From Cliona cf. orientalis (lineage: Eukaryota > Porifera > Demospongiae > Clionaida > Clionaidae), in NCBI GenBank assembly GCA_963930775.1, contig OZ005692.1, positions 5,132,135 to 5,196,134 of the forward strand: 64,000 nt of DNA. Reading direction: 5' to 3'. Below the pieces are notes generated by a model. The model searched no databases, was not told the DNA's origin, and saw nothing but the letters and a program-made list of their open reading frames with translations. The translations under genes and the position numbers were made by a program. Positions 61,101 to 64,000 of the stretch are shown piece after piece; the stretch's first letter is position 1; each line of letters opens with the position of its first letter.

Positions 61101-63834
61101 TCAGGCACCCTTGGCTGCAACGTGGCACGGTGCTTGCTGGGATGGGGAGTGAGACGCATTACCATGCTCGACAACAGCACGGTCTCCTACTCCAATCCAG
61201 TCAGACAAAGCCTCTTTCAGTTTAAGGTGACTTACAATAAGAGTAGCAAGATCCAGAAAGTACAGTGTAGGGTTCTACTATATAACTATTGCTCCACTCT
61301 TGTACTGGAGATAATAATTCAGAGATATAATGTAAGATAGTCACTGCCTTAATTGTGGACACCCCTGAAATGCAGGCACTGATGTAATGTTGCCTTATAA
61401 GTAAACTACATGTACATTGTATGCTGGTGTAAGGCAGGGGGGGAGGGGGCGGTTTGGTTGATAATGGTGAATATCTTCTACATTTACCAGTACCGTATCC
61501 TCCTGAAAATAAGCCCCCTCCCCTCTTTGACCCTCAAGTTCTTGCACAGGTATGTTTGCCTCGATTATAAGCCCCCCTTCCACTAAGTAGACTGCACACG
61601 TACATGCACGCAAGCGCGTACATACATACGTAACCCTGCCCTTCAATTAACTACGAGTACAAAAAGGAATCTTTTGTATATGGTGGTGGCTTTTAGAAAA
61701 GCCTATTTTGAAGTCATTCTGTTATGATGGGTGGCTAGCCAGCCTATCCATCCCCTGGATCAGCCCCTGTGATTGTACACATGTAGGACTGTGTTGGAGG
61801 AGGGCGTCACAAGGCTGAAGCAGCTGCTGAGAGTTTGAAGCTCATCTTCCCGGGAGTTCAAGCCGAGGCTGTCGACCTCAGCATCCCAATGCCTGGACAC
61901 TCGGTTGGAACAACTGGTACGATGATACATGTAATTAATTCCATAGTCACATTAGTACATGATGAAATGTGGTACAATATGGCACTTGCCCGGTACACTA
62001 CGAGCATACTGGTAATATTGTTGCCTGTACTGTGGCTCATCTGATTCTGTATGAACCCTTGACCACATCCCCAGTGGCTGCATAGTTCTAATGGTGCATG
62101 GTGCATGTGGTAAAGGTCGTCAGTACACACATCGCTGCCGGGGCCTCAATCGCAGAGATGGAGTCTAAGATCAACTTTCGACTTCGAGTTTCGATGCTTC
62201 AATTAAAGGAGATGAACTCGACAGCACAGTACAGCTTCCAAACTTCAGATCGGTCGTGGCATGATGCGTGCTATAAATAGCGCAAGGCTAGCTTTATTTA
62301 TCCACAGGATTACGTCAGCCAAGAGAACGCGTGAAGTTCGGCCGGCATTACTTGTCGGAGAAAGTAGCACTCAGCTTTTAATGTATTCGCTGGATATGTA
62401 TGTAAGTTAATATATGATTCTGTGGATTTTCAGGTCTCAGAAGTGTTCTGTAAAGGCTCTGAATTTTAGCGCTATGACGACATAGGTTACATCATAATTA
62501 CAACATAATTACCTAATAACCGCAAAAAAGTAAATTTATACTGGGGATGTAATAATGTATTATCAAAGGCGTATAATTATATAGACTCCTAAATAAATCT
62601 TGCACTCTAGACAAGGCCATAGAGAAGGCTCGCAAAGAGGTAGAAACTCTGGAGCAACTTATCAAAGATCACGATGTGATATTCCTCTTGATGGACACGA
62701 GAGAGAGTCGATGGCTACCAACACTGCTCTGCTGTGCCTATTCCAAGATATGCATCAATGCTGCACTGGGGTTTGACACATTCATGGTCATGAGACATGG
62801 ATTCAGGTACGAGTAAACAGCAGTAGCTAGAAATATTGGGTCTCAAACAGACATTGTACGGAAGTGTTAGATTTACTGACTGTATGGACTCATCATACAT
62901 GACTTGTATACACGTAAGTAATTAATACATAGCTAAGAAGGCAAGTAAAACCGATTTAAACACTAAGTTTGACCCCCTTCCCACATTCCAAGGAAGATAT
63001 ATCCTATGACTATGTTGTGAATAATAAGTTGATTTTGGTGATGTGAGCCTCAGAAAATTATTATTTTTCAGACCACCAAGTGGTGCTGCAAGTGTCCCTG
63101 CTGCTGCTGCCTCCACTCTGTCAACTAGGATTCCTGGAAATGACCTTGGGTGCTACTTCTGCAGTGATGTAGTTGCTCCAACTGATGTGAGTAACTGTAT
63201 CCACTTTTCAGCTTAATTAGCTGCTGTAGTAGATTCACATGTGATTCACACTCTCCCTCCCTCCCTCCCTGCCTTCTCCTCTCTCTCCTCCCTCCCTCCC
63301 TGTCTCCCTCTCTCTCTATCTCTCTTACTCTCTCTCCTCCGACTCACTTTTATAATATAATATAATACTATCATGCCTCACAGTCTACTCGTGATCGTAC
63401 TCTAGACCAGCAGTGCACTGTGTCCAGACCAGGTGTTTCAATGATGGCTGGTGCCTTAGCAGTTGAATTGCTCATGTCAGTTCTCCAACATCCAGACAGG
63501 TTTGTTACTCCAATCATGCGTGTACGTGTACTTTATGCAAAAGCAGAAAACTGTTGCACAGGTTTACAACATTTCACAATTTTTTCCACCAATTGATTTA
63601 TAGCACATCAACATTAAGATACACTTGCATAATAGTTATACACAATCATGGTATACGTAGCTTATAATTAATTTTGTTCATCTATCCATAAAGCTTGGGG
63701 TAACTATCATGAAAATTAGTGTTCCCATGACTATACCGTATTTCTGCATAATTAGAGGTCTTGCCGTATCTGAGAACATCTCTGAAGATGAAGATCCAGA
63801 GAGTGAATCTGTCCTTGGAATTGTACCTCATCAG
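55197..63834 (+). CDS. ATG7: ATG7, ubiquitin-like-modifier E1 enzyme of autophagy (3' end beyond window)
   Basis: Fifteen exons with matching phases: 55197-55341, 56282-56339, 56651-56762, 57353-57430, 57909-58022, 58628-58780, 59028-59116, 59321-59442, 59747-59837, 60995-61226, 61787-61916, 62611-62806, 63072-63186, 63384-63499, 63756-63834. About 610 of an expected ~690-700 residues are present. ATG7 activates ATG12 and ATG8/LC3 as thioesters and hands them to ATG10 and ATG3. The N-terminal E2-binding domain begins [18 protein letters not shown] and includes [12 protein letters not shown]. The E1 adenylation domain has the nucleotide loop GSGTLG (356-361), RRITMLDN and SNPVRQSLF. The catalytic Cys is C556 in QQCTVSRPG, and CYFC supplies zinc-ligand cysteines. 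The last ~80 residues, including the ATG8-binding tail, lie downstream. All visible exons are open; every intron is GT-AG. The acceptor before exon 15 lies next to a TACCGTATTTCT repeat end. Confidence 0.97.
55858..56079. mobile_element. MITE with 6-bp target duplication in ATG7 intron 1
   Basis: CATACCTGCCAACC at the left and GGTTGGTAGGTATG at the right are inverted, flanked by CCATGA (55852-55857 and 56080-56085). TTTTTGCTTGAAA words repeat internally. Shares termini with 25035-26006. Confidence 0.88.
56935..57165 (+). repeat. old copy of the ~490-bp dispersed repeat, ATG7 intron 3
   Basis: Begins TATATGAACCACAAATGGCT and ends GGTTACATCATAATTTAACC ... GAAAGTAAAC ... TGGGGATAAA, in the same order as the ends of 12213-12699, with many substitutions and a deletion of the middle. 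Confidence 0.5.
58146..58315. mobile_element. MITE copy in ATG7 intron 5, related to 11510-11632
   Basis: Shares GCTGCACATGGAGCTCTGC, GAAATAGTnGCCGnCCTCGA then ATAGTA, and CTTGGTTCTGCTACT with the complement of 11510-11632, but contains ~85 bp more in the middle. Confidence 0.6.
59921..60250 (+). repeat. palindrome-headed dispersed repeat, ATG7 intron 9
   Basis: Head TACCCCGCGCATATGCGGAA then GGGGTA, followed by GTCGTCGTCGTTGTTGTTGT and the shared body CTTCAGTGTA ... GCTTTCTGCTCATGC. Best preserved of the four copies together with 13380. Confidence 0.75.
60544..60700. mobile_element. foldback MITE in ATG7 intron 9
   Basis: GGAAACTTTCGAGGGAGAAA then ACTTTTGCG on the left is the imperfect inverse of CGCAAAAGATTTTCTCCCTC then AAAATTTCCC on the right. 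The right end reads TAATATGGTA. AAAACTTTCG repeats in the middle. Confidence 0.7.
62049..62553 (+). mobile_element. ~490-bp dispersed repeat, copy 2, in ATG7 intron 11
   Basis: Near-identical to 12213-12699. Inserted 133 bp after exon 11 and ending 57 bp before exon 12 of ATG7, in sense orientation. High identity between copies 50 kb apart implies recent mobility. Confidence 0.85.
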
Positions 63835-63887
63835 GTCAGCCATAATAATATTTTACTTGTACTATGATGTAGATCAAAGCTACCGCC

Positions 63888-63942
63888 AGGGCAATATACT
63901 GGATATTGCCCTGTGGCTAGGGCAATATCATGATATTGCCCT
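63888..63942. repeat. two adjacent palindromes in the last visible ATG7 intron
   Basis: AGGGCAATAT-actgg-ATATTGCCCT (63888-63912) and AGGGCAATAT-catg-ATATTGCCCT (63919-63942) lie in tandem, each followed by GTGG. They can pair within or between units. The remaining bases to 64000 are intron. Confidence 0.9.
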
Positions 63943-64000
63943 GTGGTACAGCTGACTACTACTGGTACCTGGCCCAGTGGTCAGGCTCAGACACCACACT

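Overview
The window is 64 kb of animal nuclear DNA. It holds intron-split orthologues of ATG7, an SLC17-type anion transporter, a DDX28-like helicase and a Tondu-domain cofactor, set among dense MITEs, non-LTR retrotransposons and a DIRS-type retrotransposon. Short introns in most genes, many foldback elements and divergent invertebrate-type proteins suggest an early-branching invertebrate, possibly a sponge. The phylum is inference; I cannot test it here.

Layout. 1-660: two exon-like segments and CT microsatellites. 1.5-11.25 kb: a nested transposon block. A LINE (2925-11250) was interrupted by a MITE and by a 6.6-kb element with ~1-kb inverted arms and an 11-bp target duplication. That element carries in its core another LINE fragment and an ORF with a membrane segment, a MITE in its left arm and a pogo-like transposon in its right arm. 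11.25-14.25 kb: MITEs, hairpins, a Kelch-like fragment and copy 1 of a ~490-bp repeat. 14.26-23.8 kb (minus): an SLC17 transporter whose last intron holds an apparently intact DIRS-like element (14824-20403, plus strand) with inverted terminal repeats, an internal complementary region, Gag, RT/RNase H/MT-like and tyrosine-recombinase frames. 24.15-24.6 kb (plus): an unrecognised single-exon gene. 24.6-28 kb: repeats only. 28.0-29.55 kb (minus): intronless DEAD-box helicase with a mitochondrial-type N-terminus. 31.5-32.7 kb (plus): two-exon gene for a 69-residue membrane protein. 33.7-54.8 kb (minus): six-exon gene for a 700-residue Ser/Thr/Pro-rich protein ending in a Tondu (VGLL4-like) motif, with an 18.1-kb first intron. 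55.2-63.8 kb (plus): ATG7, 15 exons visible, the last exon(s) beyond the window. ATG7 and the Tondu gene are divergent across 400 bp that contain a perfect CRE and a CCAAT box.

The cellular genes are functionally unrelated (autophagy E1, vesicular/lysosomal anion transport, mitochondrial RNA metabolism, TEAD/Hippo transcription). They share only head-to-head promoters. The main biology of the window is the mobile DNA: several elements have target duplications readable to the base, so insertion order can be reconstructed.
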